Shown: positions 1-5,861, numbered from the stretch's first letter. The stretch: DNA of 6,073 nt from Pseudomonadota bacterium (GCA_023393895.1 JAEXBT010000053.1:1-6073); one strand, 5' to 3'. Notes: a model not told the origin generated them from the letters alone. Made by a program: numbers and translations.

Positions 1-1
1 G

Positions 2-166
2 GTATGCGGCATCCGTCCCCGCTTGGCCGGCGACGAGTCGCTGAAGCTCGATTGCGGTGCCGGGCTCGGCGCGGCCACGCATGTCACCGGGGCGTTCGCG
101 TTCGCGGCCGTGGGCAAGGCGCTGGACATGTTGCTGAAGCCGCAGCGGGGTGCTTCGGTCAGCTGA
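2..166 (+). CDS. tcdA: tRNA threonylcarbamoyladenosine dehydratase, C-terminal end only
   Basis: This is the last 54 codons of a gene that starts outside the window, read in the frame beginning at base 2 and ending at a TGA at 164-166. The fragment begins VCGIRPRLAGDESLKLDCG and contains GLGAATHVTGAFAFAAVGKAL, which I recognise as the C-terminal end of the TcdA (CsdL/YgdL) branch of E1-like ThiF/MoeB adenylating enzymes. Family knowledge: TcdA uses ATP to cyclise the t6A base at position 37 of ANN-decoding tRNAs to ct6A, in the cytoplasm. The ATP-binding core lies outside the window, so the call rests only on the tail. The end overlaps the convergent TatD-family gene by 8 bp, leaving no room for a dedicated terminator. 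Another ThiF-family member is possible but less likely. Confidence 0.8.
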   Translation, partial: VCGIRPRLAGDESLKLDCGAGLGAATHVTGAFAFAAVGKALDMLLKPQRGASVS

Positions 167-938
167 CCCGGATCCCGAACAGCCGTTCGGCGTTGGCGGT
201 GGTTCGGGCGGCGATCTCGTCCCGGCCTTCGGTTCGAAGCGCGGCGATGGCGTCGAGGACGGTGATCAAGCGCGCCGGTTCGTTGCGTTGGCCGCGCCAT
301 CCGCTGTCGGGCTGGTCGGGCGCGTCGGTTTCGAGCAGCAGGTGGTCGAGCGGCATCCACGCCACCGTCCGTCGCAGCCGTTGCGCGCGCTCGTAGGTGA
401 CCGGTCCGCCGATGCCCAGCATGAAACCGAGCGCGAACAGCTGCTCCGCCTGCTCGCGGCTGCCGGAAAAACTGTGGACCACGCCGCGGACGCCGGGATG
501 GCGGCGCAGCGTGGCGATCACGGCGTCGAAGGCCCGCCGAGCATGTACGATCACCGGCAGCTCGAACTCGCGGGCCAGCTCGAGCTGGGCCTCGAAATAG
601 AATTGCTGGGCATCGCGGTCGAGCGTGTCGAGGAAGAAGTCCAGCCCGATTTCGCCCACCGCCACGCGCGGCGCGTCGCCGGCCAGCCATTCGCGCAAGC
701 GGACGAGGTGCGATTCGCGATGCGACGACAGATAGACCGGATGCAGGCCATAGGCGGCGTGCAGGCCGGGATGGGCGGCACAGACTGCCCTCAGGCGCGG
801 CCAACCCTCGGCGTGGATTGCCGGGACGACCTGGGCCACGACGCCGGCGGCTTCGGCGCGTTCGAGCGTCGCGACGCGATCGGCATCGAACTCCGCGACA
901 TCGAAATGGCTGTGGCTGTCGACCAGTCGCGGCGGCAT
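159..938 (-). CDS. TatD family metal-dependent hydrolase (YjjV-like)
   Basis: A 259-residue TIM-barrel amidohydrolase of the TatD family, full length for the group. The metal-ligand set is complete: HxH in DSHSHFD (H9, H11), the Glu of VGEIGLDF (E96), the His of PVIVHAR (H132), the His of VVHSFSG (H155) and the Asp of LLLETDAPD (D205). GLHP at 64-67 is a further family motif. The stretch after D205 (QPDSGWRGQRNEP) resembles the E. coli YjjV subgroup, which has ETDAPDMP, more than TatD/YcfH proper. Family members are cytoplasmic metal-dependent DNases or esterases; the true substrate of YjjV-like proteins is uncertain. The ATG (936-938 on the reverse strand) lies one base after the stop of the upstream membrane-protein gene. 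I see no strong Shine-Dalgarno of its own, so translational coupling is likely. The 3' end overlaps tcdA convergently. Confidence 0.93.
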   Translation of the reverse strand: MPPRLVDSHSHFDVAEFDADRVATLERAEAAGVVAQVVPAIHAEGWPRLRAVCAAHPGLHAAYGLHPVYLSSHRESHLVRLREWLAGDAPRVAVGEIGLDFFLDTLDRDAQQFYFEAQLELAREFELPVIVHARRAFDAVIATLRRHPGVRGVVHSFSGSREQAEQLFALGFMLGIGGPVTYERAQRLRRTVAWMPLDHLLLETDAPDQPDSGWRGQRNEPARLITVLDAIAALRTEGRDEIAARTTANAERLFGIRVS

Positions 939-939
939 G

Positions 940-1173
940 TCAGCGACGGGTGGCCTGGCCCTCGATCGGGGGTTCGACGGCCGTCGGCTTGTTGCGGTCC
1001 TTCCAGTTCGCCAGCAGCAGGGTGCCGAGCGCGAGCAGGATCTCGTCCACCATCGGGATGGGGTCAGGCACGAACAGCGTGAGCACGAAAAGACCCGCCA
1101 CCAGCTTGAACAGGGTCGGATATTTCAGTTTGCGGGCCCAAGCGAGGAACGGGCCGAGCAAGAGGTGGCGCAT
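940..1173 (-). CDS. Small two-helix membrane protein, DUF6116-like
   Basis: A 77-residue hypothetical protein. Residues about 20-36 (TLFKLVAGLFVLTLFV) and about 41-56 (MVDEILLALGTLLLAN) are hydrophobic and probably span or hairpin into the inner membrane. They are joined by a PDPIP turn, and the N-terminus is basic (RH, ARKLK). The tail after residue 57 is polar. The FVPDPIPxVDEILLALG pattern matches small proteins of Xanthomonadales that I recall as DUF6116; this is from memory and function is unknown. The start is supported by GGAG (complement of 1181-1184) seven bases upstream of the ATG. It is the first gene of a minus-strand pair: its TGA ends one base before the TatD-family ATG, so the two are very probably co-transcribed. 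Confidence 0.8.
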   Translation of the reverse strand: MRHLLLGPFLAWARKLKYPTLFKLVAGLFVLTLFVPDPIPMVDEILLALGTLLLANWKDRNKPTAVEPPIEGQATRR

Positions 1174-1200
1174 GGCGATGCTCCGGTGGCGTTGCGTTGA

Positions 1201-1206
1201 ACGCTA
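1201..1206 (-). promoter_or_regulatory. Possible -10 element for the minus-strand pair
   Basis: Read on the minus strand the sequence is GTGCTAGCGTTC, giving an extended -10-like TGC-TAGCGT about 28 bases upstream of the small membrane-protein ATG. A start of transcription some 20 bases before the ATG would fit. No convincing -35 hexamer is found at the expected distance, so this is a weak call. Confidence 0.25.
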
Positions 1207-1354
1207 GCACGCCCGGATGAAAGACGCCGTGCGTGGAGACGGGTGTGGAGCGGCCATTCAAGCGGCCGTCAGTTTATTGGCGCGTCAGGTTCGCGGCCCG
1301 CCGGCCTGTCCACGTTCAGTCGCGCCCGGCTTGAATGGGCGCGTGTCGAACGCA

Positions 1355-1369
1355 GGCGCCCGGAGCGCC
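1355..1369 (+). other. Small hairpin abutting the Shine-Dalgarno of the glycine-zipper gene
   Basis: GGCGC (1355-1359) pairs with GCGCC (1365-1369) around a five-base CCGGA loop. It ends two bases before AAGGAG (1371-1376). A second copy of GGCGC at 1338-1342 can pair with GCGCC at 1356-1360 or 1365-1369, so alternative folds exist. It may affect ribosome access, but short GC stems are common in DNA of this composition. Confidence 0.3.
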
Positions 1370-1383
1370 GAAGGAGAACCAGA

Positions 1384-2187
1384 ATGAACATCGACAAGAA
1401 AATGCTGGCGGTTGCCGTGGGCTCCCTGCTGGTGGGCGGCATGGCGGTGGCCGCGTTCCAGGGGCTCGACCGGCAGGCCGGCGACGGTCGCGCGGCGGGC
1501 GCATTCGTGCTGCCGCAGGAAAACGCCGATGCGGGCAGGGCCGGCATCGAAATGCCGCTGCTCGATCTGGTCGGCGGGCCGGACGTGACCTGGGCACCGA
1601 TCGTCTCGGTGGAGCCGGTGACCCGCGACGCGCAGCAGTACGCCACCGTGCTCGGCGTCGAGTCGGTGAGCAAGCAGGTGGCCCAGCAGCGTCCGCGGCA
1701 GGAATGCCATGACGTGCCGGTGACCCAGCGCATGCCGGAGCGTGACGGCAACGTCGGTGGCACCGTGGCGGGTGCGGTCATCGGCGGCCTGCTCGGCAAC
1801 CAGGTCGGTGGCGGCAATGGCCGCAAGGCCGCGACCGCCGCGGGTGCCGTGGCCGGCGGCTTCATCGGCAACCGGGTCGATCGCCAGCACGTCGGCGGGC
1901 AGGTGGTGCATACCACCGAGCGCCAGTGCCGGACCGTCAGCGATACCGTCCACAACATGCAGGTGGTGGCGTATGACGTCACGATCCGCAATCCCGATGG
2001 TTCCACCGGCATGAAGCGCATGGACAAGCGTCCGGGCGCCCGGATCGCGCTGGGCAGCAAGCAGGTGACCGAGGGGTATGACGTCACCTACGAACTGGCC
2101 GGCGAGCGACACGTCATGCGCATGGACGAGCGTCCGGCCGAGACCCGGCTGCGGGTGGTCGATGGCAAGGTCCAGACCCAGGGCTGA
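1384..2187 (+). CDS. Glycine-zipper 2TM domain envelope protein (17 kDa surface antigen type)
   Basis: A 267-residue exported protein. The ATG at 1384 is chosen because a perfect AAGGAG sits seven bases upstream and a signal sequence follows at once (basic MNIDKK, then hydrophobic residues 7-25, possible cleavage near AVA-A at 21-24). The reading frame stays open upstream to an ATG at 1243, but that adds an Arg-rich, non-signal extension. There is no lipobox cysteine, so it is probably periplasmic or envelope-anchored rather than a lipoprotein. Residues about 122-165 are a glycine zipper (GGTVAGAVIGGLLGNQVGGG, then AGAVAGGFIGNR) as in the Rick_17kDa_Anti/2TM family. It is flanked by C108 (QECHD) and C182 (ERQCRTV), a plausible disulfide pair. 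The C-terminal part holds two YDVT...RMD.RP modules. Family members are linked to outer-membrane integrity and envelope stress, but no precise function is established. Confidence 0.88.
   Translation: MNIDKKMLAVAVGSLLVGGMAVAAFQGLDRQAGDGRAAGAFVLPQENADAGRAGIEMPLLDLVGGPDVTWAPIVSVEPVTRDAQQYATVLGVESVSKQVAQQRPRQECHDVPVTQRMPERDGNVGGTVAGAVIGGLLGNQVGGGNGRKAATAAGAVAGGFIGNRVDRQHVGGQVVHTTERQCRTVSDTVHNMQVVAYDVTIRNPDGSTGMKRMDKRPGARIALGSKQVTEGYDVTYELAGERHVMRMDERPAETRLRVVDGKVQTQG
1963..2157 (+). repeat. Two tandem YDVT...RMDxRP modules inside the glycine-zipper protein
   Basis: Protein residues 194-223 and 229-258 align: YDVT at 197-200 and 232-235, RMD-K-RP at 212-217 and RMD-E-RP at 246-251, each followed by a short A/R-rich strand ending in a hydrophobic pair. 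At DNA level a 12-base identity (GTATGACGTCAC) occurs at 1971-1982 and 2076-2087, exactly 105 bases (35 codons) apart. The rest has diverged, so this is an old domain-level duplication rather than a recent one. Confidence 0.65.
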
Positions 2188-2210
2188 CCCGGCCTGCCGG
2201 ATCGCATCGA

Positions 2211-2242
2211 ACGGGAGCCCGCGAGGGCTCCCGTCTTTCCTT
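2211..2242 (+). terminator. Rho-independent terminator of the glycine-zipper gene
   Basis: A perfect 10-bp stem, ACGGGAGCCC (2211-2220) with GGGCTCCCGT (2225-2234), closes on a GCGA tetraloop and is followed by CTTTCCTT (2235-2242). It lies 23 bases after the TGA of the glycine-zipper gene and before the promoter of the next transcription unit, so it separates the two units. The T tract is interrupted by cytosines but the stem is very stable. Confidence 0.9.
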
Positions 2243-2281
2243 GCGCGCCGACCAGGAGGGCGGGCCTCGCGCGTTCGTTTC

Positions 2282-2295
2282 GTTCCGGACGGAAC
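2282..2295. promoter_or_regulatory. Perfect dyad at the -35 region of the gcdH promoter, candidate operator
   Basis: GTTCCG (2282-2287) and CGGAAC (2290-2295) form a perfect 6+6 inverted repeat with a two-base GA spacer. A two-base loop is too short for an RNA hairpin, so if the dyad matters it acts as DNA. Its right arm coincides with the expected -35 position for the TAGAAT at 2313-2318. CCGGA also recurs with a 10-base period (2285 and 2295). Which regulator might bind is unknown. Confidence 0.35.
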
Positions 2296-2318
2296 CGGAT
2301 GTGCCAAGTCGATAGAAT
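2290..2318 (+). promoter_or_regulatory. Probable promoter of the gcdH-E1 operon
   Basis: TAGAAT at 2313-2318 matches the sigma-70 -10 consensus at five of six bases. It sits in a GATAGAATGGCGG context that is common just upstream of genes in this bacterial group. The -35 position with a 17-base spacer reads CGGAAC, a poor match, suggesting dependence on an activator or control through the overlapping dyad. Transcription would begin near 2325, leaving a leader of about 22 bases before the ATG at 2347. Confidence 0.5.
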
Positions 2319-2346
2319 GGCGGTTTCCCAACTCGAGCCCGATCGC

Positions 2347-3510
2347 ATGGCCCTGCATCCCTACGACCTGTACGACGTCCGTTCCCTGCTTTCCGAGGAA
2401 GAGCGCGCGGTACAGGATTCGGTCGCCCGCTTCACCGACGAGAAGGTGCTGCCGGTCATCGGCGAGTGCTTCGACAAGGGCGAGTTCCCGAAGGAGCTGA
2501 TCCCGGAGATGGCCGGCCTCGGCCTGCTCGGCGCGACGCTGCCGGAGGAATACGGCTGCGCCGGCCTCAACGGCGTCAGCTACGGGCTGATCTGCCAGGA
2601 ACTGGAACGCGGCGATTCGGGCATCCGCAGCTTCGCCTCGGTGCAGTCCTCCCTGTGCATGTACCCGATCTATGCCTACGGCAGCGAAGAGCAGCGCCGG
2701 CGCTGGCTGCCCGGCATGGCCGCGGGCGAGGTGATCGGCTGCTTCGGCCTGACCGAGGCGCACGGCGGTTCCGACCCGGCCAACATGAAGACCCACGCCC
2801 GGCGCGACGGCGATGACTGGGTGCTCAACGGCTCCAAGATGTGGATCACCAACGGCAACCTCGCGCACATCGCCATCGTCTGGGCGCAGACCGACGACGG
2901 CATCCAGGGTTTCATCGTCGAGAAGGACATGCCCGGCTTCACCGCGCAGGTGATCAAGCACAAGATGAGCCTGCGGGCCTCGGTGACCAGCGCGCTGTTC
3001 TTCGACAACGTGCGCGTACCCGATGCCAACCGTCTGCCCAACGTGAAGGGCCTGAAGGGGCCGCTGGGCTGCCTGACGCAGGCGCGCTACGGCATCACCT
3101 GGGGCCCGATCGGCGCCGCCATCGCCTGCCTGGACGAGGCGTTGAATTATTCGAAGGAGCGCATCCTGTTCGGTCGTCCGGTGGCCGCCACCCAGAGCGC
3201 GCAGATCAAGCTGGCGGAGATGGCCCGCCGCATCACCATGGCGCAGTTGCTGAGCCTGCAGCTGGGCCGCCTGAAGGACGCGGGCAACATGCAGCCGTCG
3301 CAGGTCTCGCTGGCCAAGTGGAACAACTGCCGCATGGCGATCGACATCGCACGCGAGTGCCGCGACCTGCTCGGCGGCGCCGGCATCACCACCGAACACG
3401 TGGCCATCCGCCATGCGCTGAACCTGGAATCGGTCATCACGTATGAAGGCACCGAAACGGTGCACCAGCTGGTGATCGGCCGCGAACTGACCGGCATCAA
3501 CGCGTTCTGA
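2347..3510 (+). CDS. gcdH: Glutaryl-CoA dehydrogenase (acyl-CoA dehydrogenase family)
   Basis: A 387-residue FAD flavoenzyme, the usual length for the family. Family role: oxidation and decarboxylation of glutaryl-CoA to crotonyl-CoA in the breakdown of lysine, hydroxylysine and tryptophan, passing electrons to electron-transfer flavoprotein in the cytoplasm. It resembles human mitochondrial GCDH along its whole length. GIRSFASVQSSL (92-103) includes the substrate-carboxylate Arg-Ser pair (R94, S95). GCFGLTEAHGGSD (131-143) and WITNG (166-170) bind FAD. SLRAS (208-212), LGCLTQARYGI (240-250) and YEGT (366-369) follow, with E367 as catalytic base; the protein ends GRELTGINAF. The start at 2347 is preferred over in-frame ATGs at 2299 and 2317 because those lie in or before the probable -10 box. 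A GAG nine bases upstream is only a weak ribosome site. The next gene follows after 34 bases, so an operon is likely. Another acyl-CoA dehydrogenase is possible but the R94/S95 match favours glutaryl-CoA. Confidence 0.88.
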   Translation: MALHPYDLYDVRSLLSEEERAVQDSVARFTDEKVLPVIGECFDKGEFPKELIPEMAGLGLLGATLPEEYGCAGLNGVSYGLICQELERGDSGIRSFASVQSSLCMYPIYAYGSEEQRRRWLPGMAAGEVIGCFGLTEAHGGSDPANMKTHARRDGDDWVLNGSKMWITNGNLAHIAIVWAQTDDGIQGFIVEKDMPGFTAQVIKHKMSLRASVTSALFFDNVRVPDANRLPNVKGLKGPLGCLTQARYGITWGPIGAAIACLDEALNYSKERILFGRPVAATQSAQIKLAEMARRITMAQLLSLQLGRLKDAGNMQPSQVSLAKWNNCRMAIDIARECRDLLGGAGITTEHVAIRHALNLESVITYEGTETVHQLVIGRELTGINAF

Positions 3511-3544
3511 TCCAGCAGCGCAACGACTGACCACCAGGATCGCC

Positions 3545-5818
3545 ATGGGCTTCGCCACCGTCCCCAATCCCATCCCGGCCCGAATGAAGGGCCTCAACCG
3601 CGCCGAGATCTGCGACGTCAATTTCCAGGAGTTCGTGCGTGGCTGGGCCGGCACCGCGCAGCCGAAGCCGGCACCCGGCGAGGCCATCCTCGAGGGCAGC
3701 GCACTGGACGCCCAGGGCTTCCGCGAGCTGTTCGAATCGCAGCTGGTCAGCCGCCACCTCGACTTGATGGCGCGCGTGCTGCGCGTGCAGAACAAGGTCT
3801 TCTACACCATCGGTTCCAGCGGCCACGAGGGCAACGCGATGGTCGCGCGCGCCGCGCGCCACACCGATCCTGCGTTCCTGCATTACCGTAGCGGCGGCTT
3901 CATGGCCGAGCGCTTCCGCAAGCTGCCGGGCATGGACCCGATCATGGATTCGGCGCTGAGCTTCGCCGCCAGCGCCGAGGACCCGGCCAGTGGCGGCCGC
4001 CACAAGGTGTGGGGCAGCAAGCCGTTGTGGGTGCTGCCGCAGACCTCGACGATCGCCTCGCACCTGCCGAAGGCGCTGGGCACGGCGGTGGCGATCGAGG
4101 CCGGCAAACGCCTCGGCGTCGGCCTGCCGGTGCCTGACGACTCCATCGCCATCTGCTCGTTCGGCGATGCCTCGGCCAACCACGCCACCGCGCAGACCGC
4201 CTTCAACGCGGCCAGCTGGACGGCCTACCAGAAGCTGCCGGCGCCGGTGCTGTACGTCTGCGAGGACAATGGCATCGGCATCTCGGTGAAGACGCCCAGC
4301 GGCTGGATCGCCGAGAGCTTCCGCAACCGCCCGGACCTCGACTACTTTTTCGCCGACGGCCTCGATCTCGCCGCCGGCTACGGCGACGTGCTGCGCGCGG
4401 TCGAGCATTGCCGGCGCACGCGCCGGCCCACCTTCCTGCACCTGCGCACCAACCGGATCATGGGCCACGCGGGTACCGACTTCGAGATCGAGTGGCGCAG
4501 CATCGAGGAGCTGTGCGCGGTGGAAGCCGCCGACCCGCTGCTGCGCAGCGCGGCGATCGCGCTCGAGTCCGGCCTGATGACGCAGGATGAGGTACTCGCG
4601 CTCTACGAGGACACCCGCCGCAGGTGCTTCGAGGCCGCCGAGGACGCCGACCGCCGCCCGCGCATCGAGACGCTGGAACACGTGATGGCGCCGCTGGCGC
4701 CGTACACGCCCGACAAGGTGCGGGCCGAGGCGACCCGCGTGGCCGCGCCGGATGCCCGTGCCAAGGCGTTCGGCGGCGAGGAGAAGCTGCCGGAGAAGCA
4801 GGTGCCCAGGCACCTCGCCATCCAGATCAACCAGGCCCTGCACGACCTGTTCGCCAAGTATCCGGAGACGCTGCTGTTCGGCGAGGACGTGGCGCAGAAG
4901 GGCGGCGTCTACACGGTGACCAAGGGCCTGCACAAGGCGTTCGGCAACCGTCGCGTGTTCAACACGCTGCTGGACGAAACCATGATCCTCGGCATGGCCC
5001 AGGGCTTCGCCAACATGGGCATGCTGCCGATCCCGGAGATCCAGTACCTGGCCTACCTGCACAACGCGATCGACCAGATCCGCGGCGAGGCGGCCAGCCT
5101 GCAGTTCTTCAGCAACAACCAGTACGCCAACCCGATGGTAGTGCGCATCGCCGGCCTCGGCTACCAGCGCGGCTTCGGTGGGCACTTCCACAACGACAAC
5201 TCGGTGACCGCGCTGCGCGACATCCCCGGCATCGTGGTCGGCTGCCCGTCGCGCGGCGACGACGCGGCGATGATGCTGCGCACGCTGGCCGCGATGGCGA
5301 AGGTGGACGGCCGCGTCACCGTGTTCCTCGAGCCGATCGCGCTGTACATGACCAAGGACCTGTACGAAGCGGGTGACGGCCAGTGGCTCACCGAGTATCC
5401 GGCGCCGGACCAGGCGCTGGTGCCCGGCGAGGCGCGCGTCTACGCGCCGGAGGCCACCGACTGCGTGATCTTCAGCTTCGGCAACGGCATGCCGATGAGC
5501 CTGCGTGCCGCGCGCCAGATCGAGGCGAAGCACGGCTGGAAGTGCCGCGTGGTCGACCTGCGCTGGCTGGTGCCGCTGAACCATGCGGCCATCGCGACGC
5601 ATGCCGGCGCGTGCGACCGCATCCTGGTGGTGGACGAGGGCCGCTTCAGCGCCGGTATCGGCGAAGGCGTCATCACCGCCATTACGGAAGCCGGCCACGG
5701 CGGCAAGCCGCTCAAGCGCGTGGTCGGTGCCGACACCTACACCCCGCTGGCCGGCGCCGCGTTCCTGGTGATCCCGAAGGACGAGGACATCGTGGCCGCC
5801 GCGGACGCACTGGCCTGA
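3545..5818 (+). CDS. 2-oxoacid dehydrogenase E1 component, fused alpha and beta subunits (thiamine diphosphate-dependent)
   Basis: A 757-residue chain joining both halves of a branched-chain/pyruvate dehydrogenase-type E1, the decarboxylase that acylates a lipoyl-E2. Alpha half, about 55-385: GSSGHEGNAMVARAA (91-105), HYRSGGFMAERF (113-124), the thiamine-diphosphate motif GDASAN...EDN (207-212, 240-242) and the loop NRIMGHAGTDFEIEWRS (303-319), equivalent to the phosphorylation loop of mitochondrial E1 alpha. A charged linker, about 386-420, leads to the beta half: LLFGEDVAQKGGV (443-455), VFNTLLDETMILGMAQG (471-487, E478 matching the cofactor-activating Glu), GGHFHNDNS (545-553) and a transketolase C-terminal domain with VVDLRWLVPL (669-678). 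AGGA five bases before the ATG supports the start. It follows gcdH by 34 bases. Fused E1 chains are known elsewhere, for example in Bacteroidetes. No E2, E3 or lipoyl domain is present here. The substrate (branched-chain, 2-oxoadipate or other) cannot be fixed from sequence. Confidence 0.9.
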   Translation: MGFATVPNPIPARMKGLNRAEICDVNFQEFVRGWAGTAQPKPAPGEAILEGSALDAQGFRELFESQLVSRHLDLMARVLRVQNKVFYTIGSSGHEGNAMVARAARHTDPAFLHYRSGGFMAERFRKLPGMDPIMDSALSFAASAEDPASGGRHKVWGSKPLWVLPQTSTIASHLPKALGTAVAIEAGKRLGVGLPVPDDSIAICSFGDASANHATAQTAFNAASWTAYQKLPAPVLYVCEDNGIGISVKTPSGWIAESFRNRPDLDYFFADGLDLAAGYGDVLRAVEHCRRTRRPTFLHLRTNRIMGHAGTDFEIEWRSIEELCAVEAADPLLRSAAIALESGLMTQDEVLALYEDTRRRCFEAAEDADRRPRIETLEHVMAPLAPYTPDKVRAEATRVAAPDARAKAFGGEEKLPEKQVPRHLAIQINQALHDLFAKYPETLLFGEDVAQKGGVYTVTKGLHKAFGNRRVFNTLLDETMILGMAQGFANMGMLPIPEIQYLAYLHNAIDQIRGEAASLQFFSNNQYANPMVVRIAGLGYQRGFGGHFHNDNSVTALRDIPGIVVGCPSRGDDAAMMLRTLAAMAKVDGRVTVFLEPIALYMTKDLYEAGDGQWLTEYPAPDQALVPGEARVYAPEATDCVIFSFGNGMPMSLRAARQIEAKHGWKCRVVDLRWLVPLNHAAIATHAGACDRILVVDEGRFSAGIGEGVITAITEAGHGGKPLKRVVGADTYTPLAGAAFLVIPKDEDIVAAADALA

Positions 5819-5838
5819 GGGCGGGAAGGTGGCGTTGA

Positions 5839-5861
5839 CGCGGAGTTAGCAATCCTCCGCG
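5839..5861 (+). other. Hairpin between the E1 gene and the FMN reductase gene
   Basis: CGCGGAG (5839-5845) pairs perfectly with CTCCGCG (5855-5861) around a nine-base TTAGCAATC loop, 20 bases after the E1 stop. No T-run follows directly; only the weak ATTCCATTT appears about ten bases later. It may be a weak or Rho-assisted terminator, or an RNA-stabilising 3' structure. TTGACG at 5835-5840 looks like a -35 box, but no -10 sits at the right distance, so a separate promoter for the next gene is not demonstrated. Confidence 0.4.

Larger units (their letters stand above)
1174..1383. other. Divergent intergenic region (210 bp)
   Basis: This stretch separates the minus-strand membrane-protein/TatD pair from the plus-strand glycine-zipper gene, so it must carry promoters for both. 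Visible are Shine-Dalgarno sequences at each edge (GGAG complement at 1181-1184; AAGGAG at 1371-1376), a weak -10-like element for the minus strand, and a hairpin beside the plus-strand ribosome site. On the plus strand, TTTATT at 1273-1278 is the nearest thing to a -10, but no -35 partner fits. No clear sigma-70 promoter was found for the glycine-zipper gene; an alternative sigma factor is possible. No conserved small ORF or RNA gene is evident. Confidence 0.5.

Noticed and set aside
150..1082. A 310-codon open frame on the plus strand
   Set aside because: It mirrors the TatD-family gene, which has all metal ligands, and shows no motif of its own.
1250..1268. GCGGCC direct repeat and CGGCC/GGCCG short inverted repeat in the intergenic region
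   Set aside because: Only five or six bases of G/C sequence, expected by chance at this composition; no link to a promoter could be shown.
1243..1383. N-terminal extension of the glycine-zipper protein from an ATG at 1243
   Set aside because: The extension is Arg/Ser-rich and would bury the signal sequence; AAGGAG is placed correctly for the ATG at 1384.
2283..2294. The dyad at 2282-2295 as an RNA hairpin or part of the terminator
   Set aside because: Its two-base spacer is too small for an RNA loop, and a complete terminator already lies at 2211-2242.
2299..2346. Earlier in-frame starts for gcdH at 2299 and 2317
   Set aside because: The first lies upstream of the probable -10 box and the second is inside it. 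MALHPYDLYDV from 2347 fits the family N-terminus.
1285..3795. An 836-codon open frame on the minus strand
   Set aside because: It lies antisense to the glycine-zipper and glutaryl-CoA dehydrogenase genes and crosses the terminator and promoter. Its translation is low-complexity, rich in His, Arg, Ala and Gly, with no family motif. Such frames arise from codon bias in GC-rich DNA.
3497..5698. A 733-codon open frame on the minus strand
   Set aside because: It is antisense to the E1 gene, whose motifs are unmistakable. The translation is repetitive His/Arg/Ala-rich sequence without recognisable domains.
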